Part shown: one piece after another, positions 49,817 to 58,356 of the stretch
How the letters are laid out: each line of letters starts with the position of its first letter
Position numbering within the stretch: position 1 is the stretch's first letter
Source: DATGMP01 sp035293565
GTDB taxonomy: Bacteria > Pseudomonadota > Alphaproteobacteria > BOG-932 > Roseiterribacteraceae
NCBI GenBank assembly: GCA_035293565.1
Contig: DATGMP010000125.1
Span: 1-64,000 of the forward strand
Reading direction: 5' to 3'
Length of the DNA stretch: 64,000 nucleotides
Notes under the pieces: generated by a model
Seen by the model: the letters and a program-made list of their open reading frames with translations, nothing else
Databases searched by the model: none
Told to the model about the DNA's origin: nothing
Position numbers and translations under genes: made by a program

Positions 49817-51076
49817 ATGGGCGGCGTTTCGGTCATCGATCAATTCCTGAATGTCTTCACGACGTACATCGATAGTGGCTTCGGGCTGTTGGGACCTGAG
49901 GTCACGTTCCTGACGGCGGTGCTTGCCGGGATCGATATGACGCTCGCGGGCCTGTTCTGGGCTATGGGCGGCGAGGGCCTGTTTAGTGAGCGGCTGATCA
50001 AGAAGACGCTTTATATCGGCTTCTTCGCGCTGCTCCTGAGCAACTTCTACAAGCTGGCGGGAATTGTCTTTAACTCCTTCGCTTCGTTGGGGCTGCTCGC
50101 AACCGGTTCGACGTTGACCTACGCCCAGTTCCTCCAGCCGGGCAGGATCGCCCATGTCGGCATCGATGCTGGCCGTCCGCTGTTGACCGCAGTCGGCGGC
50201 CTGATGGGCTTCACGAACTTCTTCACGAACTTCGTCCAGATCGTCGTGCTGCTGCTTGCCTGGCTGCTGGTCGTCATCGCCTTCTTCATCCTCGCCGTTC
50301 AGCTCTTCATCACCATTCTGGAATTCAAGCTGACCGCGCTCGCCGGATTCGTCCTGGTGCCGTTCGGCCTGTGGGGCAAGAGCGCGTTTCTTGCCGAGCG
50401 GGTTCTCGGCCATGTCGCGACCACGGGCGTGAAGGTTCTCGTCCTCGCCATCGTGATCGGCATCGGCTCGACGCTGTTCAGCCAGTTCATTTCCGCGTTT
50501 CCCTCCGGAGCGCAGCCGACCATCGACCAGGCGCTCGCCGTCATGCTGGCGTCGCTGGTGATGCTCGGCCTCAGCATCTTCAGCGGCAAAGTCGCGGCAG
50601 GGCTTGTTTCGGGTGCGCCACAGCTTTCTGCAAGCGAAGCGGTAGGAACGGCCGCTGCGGGGGCTGGGATCGCGGCGTTGGGCGGCATGGCGTTCATGGG
50701 TGGCGGCCGCTTGGCGCTCGGCGGCATTCGCGCAGCGGCCACTGCGATGGGCGGTGCTGAAGCAGCCTATGCGGCGGGTGGTGCCGGTAGCGGTGGTGTC
50801 GCTGGCGGATTGGCTTCGGTCGCGCGCGCGGGTGCTTCCGCGGTTACGCGCGGGCCGATCGGTCTTGGAGAACGCGCCGCGCAGAGCCTGCAAGAGAGCT
50901 ACGCCGCTAGGCGATCCGCATCGGAAGGATCAGGTACGATGTCGTCTGCGCCGGGCTGGGCGCAGCGGCTGCGCGGGCGGCATCTCGGCAATGCCAGCCA
51001 CGTGGCGCAGGCGGCTGGGCAGGGAGGCCATGCCGGGCAGGGTGCCTCGCCTGAACTCGATCCGGAAGGAAACTGA
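49817..51076 (+). CDS. trbL: Conjugal transfer protein TrbL (VirB6 family)
   Basis: The product is 419 aa, a polytopic inner-membrane channel component. VIDQFLNVFTTYIDSGFGLL begins it, followed by several membrane helices (FFALLLSNFYKLAGIVFNSF; IVVLLLAWLLVVIAFFILAV; VLVLAIVIGIGSTLFSQFIS). The C-terminal ~150 residues are Gly/Ala-rich and low-complexity (AGGAGSGGVAGGLASVARAG), as in other TrbL proteins. The ATG has only a poor ribosome-binding site and lies 3 nt after trbK, so coupling is likely. Confidence 0.94.
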   Translation: MGGVSVIDQFLNVFTTYIDSGFGLLGPEVTFLTAVLAGIDMTLAGLFWAMGGEGLFSERLIKKTLYIGFFALLLSNFYKLAGIVFNSFASLGLLATGSTLTYAQFLQPGRIAHVGIDAGRPLLTAVGGLMGFTNFFTNFVQIVVLLLAWLLVVIAFFILAVQLFITILEFKLTALAGFVLVPFGLWGKSAFLAERVLGHVATTGVKVLVLAIVIGIGSTLFSQFISAFPSGAQPTIDQALAVMLASLVMLGLSIFSGKVAAGLVSGAPQLSASEAVGTAAAGAGIAALGGMAFMGGGRLALGGIRAAATAMGGAEAAYAAGGAGSGGVAGGLASVARAGASAVTRGPIGLGERAAQSLQESYAARRSASEGSGTMSSAPGWAQRLRGRHLGNASHVAQAAGQGGHAGQGASPELDPEGN

Positions 51077-51079
51077 CCG

Positions 51080-51766
51080 ATGCATCCTTTCCACAGATCC
51101 GTGCATCGCTACGCTCGGACCGAAGCGCCGGAGACTCCCTATCAGCGAGCGGCGCAGGTCTGGGACGATCGGATCGGCAGTGCGCGGGTTCAGGCACGGA
51201 ACTGGCGAGCGATGGCCTTCGGCCTCTTCGCATTGGGCGCCACAATCGTCGCCGATGATGTCCATGTGCGGAGCCATACGCAGATCGTGCCTTGGGTGGT
51301 CGAGGTCGATCGCCTCGGGAATGCCCGCGCCTCCGGACCTGCCGATCCCAACTTTCAGCCGAGCGATCCGCAGATCGCCAATCAGCTCGCGCGCTTCACT
51401 GTGGACTGGCGGGCGCTGTCGATCGATCCGATCGTTGTGCGCCAGAACTGGCTCGAGGCCTATGAGTTCGCCACCGACCGCGGCGCAGCGACTTTGAACG
51501 AGTGGGCACGGGTCAACGATCCGTTCGCGAAGGTCGGGCAGCGGTCGGTTTCGATCGAGGTCACCAGCGTCGTGCGGGCGTCCGACAGCTCCTTCCAGGT
51601 CAAATGGACAGAGACAGCCTATGACGCCGGCAGCCTCGTCTCGAGCGACCGCTTCACTGCGATCTACACGATCGTCCACAAGGCGCCGCCCGACCAGCAG
51701 GCCTTCCAGAAAAATCCGCTCGGCATCTACGTCAACGGTGTCAATTGGAGCCGCGAGCTCGGCTAG
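51080..51766 (+). CDS. trbF: Conjugal transfer protein TrbF (VirB8 family)
   Basis: The product is 228 aa. After TPYQRAAQVWDDRIGSARVQ, a single membrane helix (WRAMAFGLFALGATIVADDV) leads to a periplasmic NTF2-like domain with VPWVVEVDRLGNARASGPAD-type strand order, NWLEAYEFATDRGAATLNEW and VKWTETAYDAGSLVSSDRFT. VirB8 proteins connect the inner-membrane platform and outer core. No lesion. Confidence 0.95.
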   Translation: MHPFHRSVHRYARTEAPETPYQRAAQVWDDRIGSARVQARNWRAMAFGLFALGATIVADDVHVRSHTQIVPWVVEVDRLGNARASGPADPNFQPSDPQIANQLARFTVDWRALSIDPIVVRQNWLEAYEFATDRGAATLNEWARVNDPFAKVGQRSVSIEVTSVVRASDSSFQVKWTETAYDAGSLVSSDRFTAIYTIVHKAPPDQQAFQKNPLGIYVNGVNWSRELG

Positions 51767-51777
51767 GAGGGATCGTC

Positions 51778-52767
51778 ATGATTCGGATTGTCTGCTTGGT
51801 ACCGTTTGCTTTGGCGCTCGCGGCCTGCAGCGGCCGCACGCCGCCCCCGGCGATCACATATGATGCGCCGATGACCAAGGCCGAGCCGGCGCTTGAGCCG
51901 CCCAAGCCGGTCGAGATCGTCGCCGTGCCCCAGCCATTGCCGCTGCCGGGGCAGCTCAAGCCGATGCCGAGCGCGGCCAAGGCGCCCGAGCCCGGCGATC
52001 CGCTGGCGCGGGTGCGCCGGGCCAACGCGGCGGCCAAGGTCGAGCCGGTGCGCGACGGCTACATCAACGCGATCCAAATCTATCCCTATGTCGACGGCGC
52101 GCTCTACCAGCTCTACGCCGCGCCGCTGAAAGTGACCGACATCGCCTTGCAGGAAGGCGAGGAGCTGGTCTCGGTCGCCGCAGGCGACACGGTGCGCTGG
52201 ACCATCGGCGACACCGAGAGCGGGCAGGGCGGTGCGAAGCGTGTCCACATCCTGATCAAGCCGACCCGGCCCGGTCTCGACAACGATCTCGTCATCAACA
52301 CCAGCCGGCGAACCTATCACCTCGAGACGCATTCGAACGACGGACCCTACATGGCAGCGATCAGCTGGGGCTATCCGCAGGATCAGCTCGCGATCCTGCA
52401 CGATCGGAACACCGCGGCCGAGACCGCGGCGCCGATCGCACAGGGCCTCGATCTCGAACGGCTGCGCTTCCGCTACGAGATCACCGGCGATGAGCCGCCC
52501 TGGCGGCCGCTCCGCGCCTTCGACGACGGCGAAAAAGCCTACATCGAATTTCCGGCGGGAATCAGCCAGGGCGAGATGCCGCCGCTATTTGTGGTCGGGC
52601 CGACCGGAGAAACCGAGATCGTCAATTACCGCGTGAAGGGACGCTACTACATCGTCGATCGCCTGTTCGGCGCCGCCGAGCTCCGCCTCGGCGCTGATCC
52701 ACAGCAGGTCGTCCGGATCAGCCGCACCGATGCGCCCGGGCGACGCGAAAGCGGCAGCCCCTCATGA
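51778..52767 (+). CDS. trbG: Conjugal transfer protein TrbG (VirB9 family)
   Basis: The product is 329 aa from ATG 51778 with AGGAGGG upstream. Signal peptide with lipobox (ALALAACSG) is present, so it is likely a lipoprotein and may combine VirB7 and VirB9 roles. A Pro-rich linker precedes the VirB9 domain: NAIQIYPYVDGALYQLYAAP, RTYHLETHSNDGPYMAAISW, and the C-terminal LPPLF-like EMPPLFVVGPTGETEIVNYR and YYIVDRLFGAAELRLG. It builds the outer-membrane core complex with TrbI. Confidence 0.95.
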   Translation: MIRIVCLVPFALALAACSGRTPPPAITYDAPMTKAEPALEPPKPVEIVAVPQPLPLPGQLKPMPSAAKAPEPGDPLARVRRANAAAKVEPVRDGYINAIQIYPYVDGALYQLYAAPLKVTDIALQEGEELVSVAAGDTVRWTIGDTESGQGGAKRVHILIKPTRPGLDNDLVINTSRRTYHLETHSNDGPYMAAISWGYPQDQLAILHDRNTAAETAAPIAQGLDLERLRFRYEITGDEPPWRPLRAFDDGEKAYIEFPAGISQGEMPPLFVVGPTGETEIVNYRVKGRYYIVDRLFGAAELRLGADPQQVVRISRTDAPGRRESGSPS

Positions 52768-53966
52768 CCGACCTGCCACCGCCGAAGGAAAATCCGGATC
52801 AGCTCGCGTTGCGCGGCCGTCCGCGGCCGGTCACCCGTCTCTCGCGACGCGCGCTGGCGATCCTTGCGACGGTCTCGTGCGTTTCGATCGCCGTCGCTGT
52901 CTGGTACGCCCTCGACGCCGGTAGCCTCTTCCACCGCGATCGTGGCGAAGAGCTGTTCAACACCGAGAACAAACCGCAGGCGGACGGGCTCTCCGGGTTG
53001 CCACGAAGCTACGCCGATCTGCCCAAGCCCAAATCCGTGCCGCCGCTTGGGCCGCCGATGCCAGGCGACATCGGCAGGGCGCCACCCACGGCGAACGCGC
53101 TACCGCCCGAACCGGATCGGCTTGCTCAGGCCGAAGATCAACGGCGCATGCAGGAAGCGGAAGCTGCCGCGACGGGGAAGGTGTTCTTTCAGGTGAATGC
53201 CAAGGTGGCCGGTGCTAGCGGTTCTGAGTTGTCTGGTGTGGCGCAGATAGGGAACGGCGACCGGCCGGCAGCAGGGTCGCCCGGCGAATTGGATGCGGAT
53301 GCCGATCAGAATCTGCAGGACCATAAGCAGGCATTCCTTGCTCGGCGGGTCGCGACCGACACGATGTCGCCTTACCGGCTGCAGGGCCTCCGGTCGCCGT
53401 ATCAGCTCATGGCCGGCACCATTATTTCTGCCGCGCTGCTGACGGGACTGAATTCCGATCTGCCCGGTGAGATCATCGGCCAAGTGACCGACGACGTGTA
53501 CGACACCGCGACCGGCCGCTCTCTCCTGATTCCCCAGGGCGCGAAGCTCATCGGAAAATACGACAGTATTGTCGCCTACGGTCAGGAGCGCGCGCTGCTG
53601 ATCTGGACGCGGTTGATACTCCCGGACGGCAGCTCGATCATCCTCGACAATCTGCCCGGCACCGATACCGCCGGCTACGCCGGCCTCGAGGACGGTGTCG
53701 ACTATCACACGTGGCGCCTGATCAAGGGCATCGCGCTCTCGACTTTGCTCGGCGTGTCGAGCGAGCTTGCGGCGAACAATGGAACCGACAGCGGCAACCG
53801 TATCACCGTCGGCATCCGCGATAGCGCCGACAATTCCGCCAACCAGGCGGGTCAGCGGATCGTGACCAAGGATCTGTCGATTCAGCCGACCCTCACAGTG
53901 CGCCCCGGGTTCCCTCTCCGCGTCATCGTCAATCGCGACATCGTCCTGAAACCTTATGCGCGCTGA
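52764..53966 (+). CDS. trbI: Conjugal transfer protein TrbI (VirB10 family)
   Basis: The product is 400 aa. A single N-terminal membrane helix (ALAILATVSCVSIAVAVWYA) is followed by a Pro-rich periplasmic spacer and the VirB10 beta-barrel: SPYQLMAGTIISAALLTGLN, IGQVTDDVYDTATGRSLLIP, GAKLIGKYDSIVAYGQERAL, IILDNLPGTDTAGYAGLEDG, then the C-terminal RPGFPLRVIVNRDIVL. It spans both membranes in the core complex. The start overlaps trbG by 4 nt. Complete. Confidence 0.96.
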   Translation: MTDLPPPKENPDQLALRGRPRPVTRLSRRALAILATVSCVSIAVAVWYALDAGSLFHRDRGEELFNTENKPQADGLSGLPRSYADLPKPKSVPPLGPPMPGDIGRAPPTANALPPEPDRLAQAEDQRRMQEAEAAATGKVFFQVNAKVAGASGSELSGVAQIGNGDRPAAGSPGELDADADQNLQDHKQAFLARRVATDTMSPYRLQGLRSPYQLMAGTIISAALLTGLNSDLPGEIIGQVTDDVYDTATGRSLLIPQGAKLIGKYDSIVAYGQERALLIWTRLILPDGSSIILDNLPGTDTAGYAGLEDGVDYHTWRLIKGIALSTLLGVSSELAANNGTDSGNRITVGIRDSADNSANQAGQRIVTKDLSIQPTLTVRPGFPLRVIVNRDIVLKPYAR

Positions 53967-53972
53967 GGTTCG

Positions 53973-54221
53973 ATGGCGCGACTGAAGCTCGGTCCGCTGC
54001 CGGACGATCGACCGGTGAAGCTCACCATCGCGATTCCCGCCGATCTCAAGCGCGCGCTCGACGCATATGCTGCGGCGTACGCGGCGGAGAGCGGGCGGCA
54101 ATGGGAGACCAAGAAGCTCATTCCGCATATTCTTGCTGCCTTCCTGAAATCGGACAAGGCGTTCTCCAGACGGGAAATCAGTTCAGCGGCGGATCGGAGC
54201 GGTGCTGGCGCGCCAGGCTGA
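53973..54221 (+). CDS. DUF2274 family protein
   Basis: The product is 82 aa: MARLKLGPLPDDRPVKLTIA, IPADLKRALDAYAAAYAAES, GRQWETKKLIPHILAAFLKS. This ribbon-helix-helix-like protein regularly closes the trb operon in Tn4371-type ICEs. It probably binds DNA, though its target is unknown. The last 14 codons overlap the convergent LysR gene by 44 nt. Confidence 0.9.
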   Translation: MARLKLGPLPDDRPVKLTIAIPADLKRALDAYAAAYAAESGRQWETKKLIPHILAAFLKSDKAFSRREISSAADRSGAGAPG

Positions 54222-55089
54222 GAAAGCGCCGCAGCACGGGGTTGGGATTGTCGCGGAACCAGGCGACCGTGAGCGGAATCATCGCGCCCTCGTCCTCGAT
54301 CGGGCGGAAGGTCACGCGGGGATAATCGACCGCGGATGCCGACTCCATTGCAATAGTGACTCCGAAACCCGCGCCGACCAGGTTGAGAAGCCCGTCCCGG
54401 CCGACGTCATAGCGTTCTATCCGCGGCACCTCGCCGTTCACTGTCAGCCTGCCGACTATGGAATGATAGAACTCGGCGTTTGTCTGCCAAGCCTGAGTGA
54501 TAAAGCGTTCTTTCCGTATCGAGGTCCAAGTGAGCGCTGGCGCCTGAGCCAGCCGGTGAGTGCTTGGGACCGCCAGGAACAGCCGCTGCTCGAGCAAGGG
54601 AAAACAATCGATCGGTGGGCTGTCGATTTGTCCTGGGACGATGGCGACGTCGATTTGATGCTCGTGAAGCGAGGTCGTGTGATCCGAGCGGTTTCCCTCG
54701 ACGATCGAGATCGCCACATCCGGGAACCGTGCCCGATAGGTCGAGAGGAGATCGTGGACGGGGCCCGAGGCAAAGGACGTGAAGATTCCAACCGAGAGGG
54801 TCCCGATCTCGGCGCGGCCCGCGCGGCCTGCCTCTCGAATCAGATGATCGTAGTCGAGTAGCAAATGCCGGGCGCCATGAAGAAAGTTACGACCCGCGAT
54901 CGTGAGCCGCACACCGCGCCGGAAGCGTTCGAACAGGGTGACGCCGATCTCTGCCTCCAAACTCTGGATGTGATGGCTGAGGGTTGGCTGGGTCATGCCG
55001 AGGCCGACCGCGGCGCGTCGGAAATTGAGCGTCTCGGCGACGCTGACAAAGGAACGAAGCTGCTTCAGAGAGGGGATTGCCGGTTCCAT
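54178..55089 (-). CDS. LysR-family transcriptional regulator 1
   Basis: The product is 303 aa from ATG 55089 (MEPAIPSLKQLRSFVSVAET); an upstream start would add 11 residues. Residues ~7-65 are the LysR winged HTH (RAAVGLGMTQPTLSHHIQSL, GVTLFERFRRGVRLTIAGR). The C-terminal two-lobed effector domain includes IGTLSVGIFTSFASGPVHDL and IDVAIVPGQIDSPPIDCFPL. It resembles regulators of aromatic catabolism, but effector and target cannot be named. It is convergent with, and overlaps, the last ICE gene. Its own promoter faces the second LysR. Confidence 0.93.
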   Translation of the reverse strand: MEPAIPSLKQLRSFVSVAETLNFRRAAVGLGMTQPTLSHHIQSLEAEIGVTLFERFRRGVRLTIAGRNFLHGARHLLLDYDHLIREAGRAGRAEIGTLSVGIFTSFASGPVHDLLSTYRARFPDVAISIVEGNRSDHTTSLHEHQIDVAIVPGQIDSPPIDCFPLLEQRLFLAVPSTHRLAQAPALTWTSIRKERFITQAWQTNAEFYHSIVGRLTVNGEVPRIERYDVGRDGLLNLVGAGFGVTIAMESASAVDYPRVTFRPIEDEGAMIPLTVAWFRDNPNPVLRRFLSLARQHRSDPPLN

Positions 55090-55238
55090 CCCAATTAGCC
55101 GGACCTTTACGCAATCGCACAACTAGCGCTTGCAATCGGTTAGCCTATTTTTGCGGCAGGAGGACGATGGCAAAAAAGCTAGATTGTTACCGTTTCAGCA
55201 TCGTCCAGATTTCAGGGACGAAGCTTTCCACTGACCAT

Positions 55239-56135
55239 CTACGCTAGATTGACGCTGGCGCGGCGGAACAGATCGGAAAGGTGCTCGGCGACAGGCACCA
55301 GCGGAAGCCGCGATCGTCTGACGATGCAGATCGCCGGCGCGGACAACTCCTCATCGAGATCGATATGCGCCAGCAGGCCGGTCGACTGCACGAACTCAAG
55401 CCATTGCTGCGGCAAGATCGCCAGAAGGTCGGAGGATGCGGCGGCGGTAATCATGGTAAGCGCGCTATGCGCCTGCACGGAGATCGTTGGTCGTGGCAGT
55501 CCGTGGCGTTCGAACAACGGATAAAGCTCGGCCTCGCTGTTCGCCGTCACCGAAGTCGCTACCCACCGCGCCGTGACCAGCTCGCGCAGCGACCGGGCCC
55601 GCGCCAGCGGATGCCCCGGACGAGCCAGGATGACGCGGCGATTGTCGAACAACTTTTCGACCGCAAATTCCCCGCCGGGATTATCCTCTGATAGAGGCCC
55701 AACATAGAAGTCGATCGAGCCGTCGCGAATTTGGGCTTCCAAGGCCGGAAAGAGGCCCTCGCTAATGTTCAGAACGACGTCCGGGAATCGCCGGTGGAAC
55801 GGCGCCAAAACACGCGGCAGCATGCCCACATGGGGAGCGGTCGACAGGCCGATGGAGACCGTGCCGCTATTCAAGCCCTTCATCTGCTTGATCTCATCGC
55901 ACGCACGCTCCAGTTCGAGCTGTGCGGCGGTGCTGCGCCGCAGGAACGCTTCACCCATGGGCGTGAGTTCCATCCCCGTCGCGCTGCGTTCAAACAACGT
56001 CGTCCCAAGCTCGTGTTCGAGGTCGCGTATGCTTCGGGTGATCGCCGGTTGCGCCACTCCTAAGTGGCGGGCTGCGCGCCGCAAGCCACCCCGTTCGGCC
56101 ACCGCGATGAAATTGCGAATCTGATTCAGCTTCAT
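55239..56135 (-). CDS. LysR-family transcriptional regulator 2
   Basis: The product is 298 aa. HTH: MKLNQIRNFIAVAERGGLRR, HLGVAQPAITRSIRDLEHEL, LFERSATGMELTPMGEAFLR. The effector domain has GTVSIGLSTAPHVGMLPRVL and the GSIDFYVGPL strand typical of CatM/GltR-like LTTRs. It lies divergent to the FAH-family gene with a 317-nt spacer, so it most likely controls the FAH-dioxygenase operon. A dyad TACTTTAGTA (56143-56152) just before its start codon could be an autoregulatory site. Confidence 0.93.
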   Translation of the reverse strand: MKLNQIRNFIAVAERGGLRRAARHLGVAQPAITRSIRDLEHELGTTLFERSATGMELTPMGEAFLRRSTAAQLELERACDEIKQMKGLNSGTVSIGLSTAPHVGMLPRVLAPFHRRFPDVVLNISEGLFPALEAQIRDGSIDFYVGPLSEDNPGGEFAVEKLFDNRRVILARPGHPLARARSLRELVTARWVATSVTANSEAELYPLFERHGLPRPTISVQAHSALTMITAAASSDLLAILPQQWLEFVQSTGLLAHIDLDEELSAPAICIVRRSRLPLVPVAEHLSDLFRRASVNLA

Positions 56136-56452
56136 GTGTTACTACTTTAGTATCACTCTGCACGTTTTGCCATCGTTACCTATCGCCCATCATCATCTAA
56201 AGCACTCACAAGCAGCTGCCACGACCTGGGCATGGCAAATCCGGGTTCGAGGAGATCGCCCGGCCGCCAAGGCGCGCTGGCGGGCGGGTGCACTCTTGAC
56301 CTCTGCTCGATCCGCGAAGGCCGGGGCCGCGGCTTATATTCGGAGGCTGACCGGAGCTATGAGGATGGGTGCCGCCGAGCGGTTGGCGGCTTGGCATGGC
56401 GAGACCTCGGCCGGCGATTGAGACCGGCGGATCGGTATCAAGAGGACCACTT
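56136..56452. promoter_or_regulatory. Divergent promoter region LysR 2 / FAH-family gene
   Basis: No gene is supported in this 317-nt spacer. The LysR-proximal 90 nt are AT-rich and contain TACTTTAGTA (56143-56152). The FAH-proximal part is GC-rich, with AGAGGA 9 nt before the ATG at 56453 as ribosome-binding site. Confidence 0.4.
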
Positions 56453-57304
56453 ATGAACTTGTTGCGTTATGCCTTTGCGGGACAGAATTGCCTGGGTGCG
56501 GTCAAAGGCGACGGCATCGTAAACATCGATTCGCTAGGTTATGGGACGATGCTTTCGTTGATCGCCGCCGGCCCGGCGTCGCTCGACCGTGTCCGCCCCC
56601 TTGTTGATGCTCGTGCGCCGGAATTGGCGTTGGGGGATGCACGGTTGCTGGCGCCGATCGAGCGGCCAGGCAAGTATCTTGCGATCGGCATGAATTACCG
56701 GAAGCACGTCGACGAATCGGAGCGGATCGGGGTTCCCGCCCCCAAGCAGCAGCTCTGGTTCAACAAGCAGACCACCTGTCTCGCCGGTCCCTACGACGAG
56801 ATCGACCCAGGCGTGACCGAGAAGCTCGACTACGAGGTCGAGCTCGGCGCCGTGATCGGCAAGGCGGCAAAAGGCGTCAGGGAGGCGGACGCGCCGGCGC
56901 ACGTGTTCGGCTATGTCGTCGCCAACGACGTCTCGGCCCGCGACTGGCAGTTCCATTCGCCTACCTTCACGATGGGCAAGTCGTTCGACACGCATGGGCC
57001 GATCGGTCCTTGGATCGTGACCGCCGATGAGGTGCCCGAGCCGCACAAGCTCAGGCTGCGTTGCTTCGTTAACGGCGAGAAGCGGCAGGACAGCGACACC
57101 GGGCAGATGATTTTCAACCTTTGGCAGCAGATCGCCTACCTCTCAACCGCCTTTACGCTTGAGCCGGGCGATCTCATTGCCACCGGCACGCCCGAAGGCG
57201 TGGGGGTGGCCATGAATCCGCCCCGTTTCCTCGCGCCCGGCGACGTCGTGCGCTGCGAGATCGAGGGGATCGGCGCGATCGAGAACAGGGTGGCGGGCGC
57301 CTAG
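56453..57304 (+). CDS. Fumarylacetoacetate hydrolase-family protein
   Basis: The product is 283 aa. FAH-family enzymes use a divalent metal to hydrolyse C-C bonds of acylpyruvates or isomerise/decarboxylate ring-cleavage products. The family core is complete: KYLAIGMNYRKHVDESERIG, then the metal-site strand LDYEVELGAVIGKAAKGVRE (Glu, Glu), YVVANDVSARDWQF (Asp), MGKSFDTHGPIGPWIV, and DLIATGTPEGVGVAMNPP. It is 29 nt before the extradiol dioxygenase gene on the same strand. Likely substrate: the ring-fission product of that enzyme or a derived acylpyruvate. Confidence 0.93.
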   Translation: MNLLRYAFAGQNCLGAVKGDGIVNIDSLGYGTMLSLIAAGPASLDRVRPLVDARAPELALGDARLLAPIERPGKYLAIGMNYRKHVDESERIGVPAPKQQLWFNKQTTCLAGPYDEIDPGVTEKLDYEVELGAVIGKAAKGVREADAPAHVFGYVVANDVSARDWQFHSPTFTMGKSFDTHGPIGPWIVTADEVPEPHKLRLRCFVNGEKRQDSDTGQMIFNLWQQIAYLSTAFTLEPGDLIATGTPEGVGVAMNPPRFLAPGDVVRCEIEGIGAIENRVAGA

Positions 57305-57333
57305 CCCCCGCCGCGACAGGAGGAGGAATCGCC

Positions 57334-58266
57334 ATGGCGGTGCGCGGCGCAATGTCGGTGACGCTCGAAGTGCCGGACCTCGAGCCCGGCGCGCGGTTCT
57401 ACGCCGACGCGGGACTGCTCGCCGCCGTCGATGGCGAGATCGCGCGATTCCGGTGCGCCGGACAGGACCGCGACTCTATCGTGCTGCTTGGCGGCGCAAA
57501 GGCCAAGCGCCTCCACCACATTGCGCTCAGAGCCGACGACCTCGACGGCATCGCCACGCGCGTCGCATCGGCTGGAGGCGCGGTAGCTCACGCGCCGTTA
57601 GGCTTCAAGGATGACGGCCTGTGGATACGCGATCCGCATGGCATGCTGATCCACCTGCTCGACCATCCTGCCGACCCGGAGCTGCCGCGACCGCCTCCGT
57701 TCGAGATCAATGCGCCTGGACGGCTGGTGCGCAAGCATCGTTCGGCGATTTTGCCGGCGGCTGCCTATGCGCCAGCGAAGCCGCTGCGGCTTGGGCACAT
57801 CCTGGTCTTCTCGCCCGACGTCCCGGCAAGCGTCGCCTTCGTCGTCGAAGCGCTCGGCATGGGGCTGGCCGACCGGGCACAGGACGTGATCGCCTTCTGC
57901 TGCGCCAGGCGCGACAGCGACCATCACGTCGTCGCCTTCGCCAAGTCCTCGGGCGTCGGCTTCCATCATGCCAGCTTTCAGGTCGGTGACCCGGACGAGG
58001 TCGGCCGCGGGGGCCGCGCACTGGCAAGCAAGACGGCCAGGGGCGACTGGGGCTTCGGCCGCCACACGATCGGTTCCAACTTCTTCCACTATGTCCAGGA
58101 CCCGTGGGGATCTTGGTTCGAATACTATTCGGACATGGATCACATCGACGATTATGCGCTCTGGACTCCGACCAATTACGATATGGCCGACAGCCTCGCC
58201 TCCTGGGCGCCGCCCGTGCCAAACGATTTCGTCCATAACTATGAAACTGACGCAATCGCCGCTTGA
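57334..58266 (+). CDS. Type I extradiol ring-cleavage dioxygenase (VOC family)
   Basis: The product is 310 aa with two vicinal-oxygen-chelate modules. The N-terminal module (about 8-120) is non-catalytic. The C-terminal module carries the 2-His-1-carboxylate Fe(II) site: His in LRLGHILVFSPDVP, His in SGVGFHHASFQV, and Glu in GSWFEYYSDMDHID. GFGRHTIGSNFFHYVQDPWG supplies the catalytic His and second-sphere residues. It resembles 2,3-dihydroxybiphenyl/catechol 2,3-dioxygenase relatives. GGAGG precedes the ATG. With the FAH-family gene it forms a ring-cleavage plus hydrolysis pair. The exact catechol cannot be read from sequence. Confidence 0.9.
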   Translation: MAVRGAMSVTLEVPDLEPGARFYADAGLLAAVDGEIARFRCAGQDRDSIVLLGGAKAKRLHHIALRADDLDGIATRVASAGGAVAHAPLGFKDDGLWIRDPHGMLIHLLDHPADPELPRPPPFEINAPGRLVRKHRSAILPAAAYAPAKPLRLGHILVFSPDVPASVAFVVEALGMGLADRAQDVIAFCCARRDSDHHVVAFAKSSGVGFHHASFQVGDPDEVGRGGRALASKTARGDWGFGRHTIGSNFFHYVQDPWGSWFEYYSDMDHIDDYALWTPTNYDMADSLASWAPPVPNDFVHNYETDAIAA

Positions 58267-58356
58267 TATCTGCCAGACGCGGAGATGACGTCGACGAGGC
58301 GTTCGGAATCGTGTGAGCAAGTTGTAATCGGATCATTGGCCACAGGGGATGACGGC

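Larger units (their letters stand above)
16732..54221. mobile_element. Tn4371/Trb-type integrative and conjugative element
   Basis: Integrase and excisionase-like gene at the tRNA end, then defence and accessory genes, ParB, RepA with iterons, DUF2840, TraF, VirB1-like, RlxS relaxase, TraG and the full trb set ending with DUF2274. This gene order is the known backbone of Tn4371-family ICEs. ParA, usual in this backbone between repA and DUF2840, is not present there. The left end is supported by the tRNA. The right end is a minimum: the convergent LysR at 54178-55089 overlaps DUF2274 by 44 nt and may belong to the element, and the catabolic genes up to 64 kb could also be cargo. Confidence 0.75.

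Noticed and set aside
56237..56292. Possible attR: GGGTTCGA followed by CGGGTGCAC, echoing the tRNA-Arg(CCT) T-arm and 3' end
   Set aside because: The two pieces are separated by about 40 nt of unrelated sequence and only 8-9 nt match each; chance is sufficient in GC-rich DNA.
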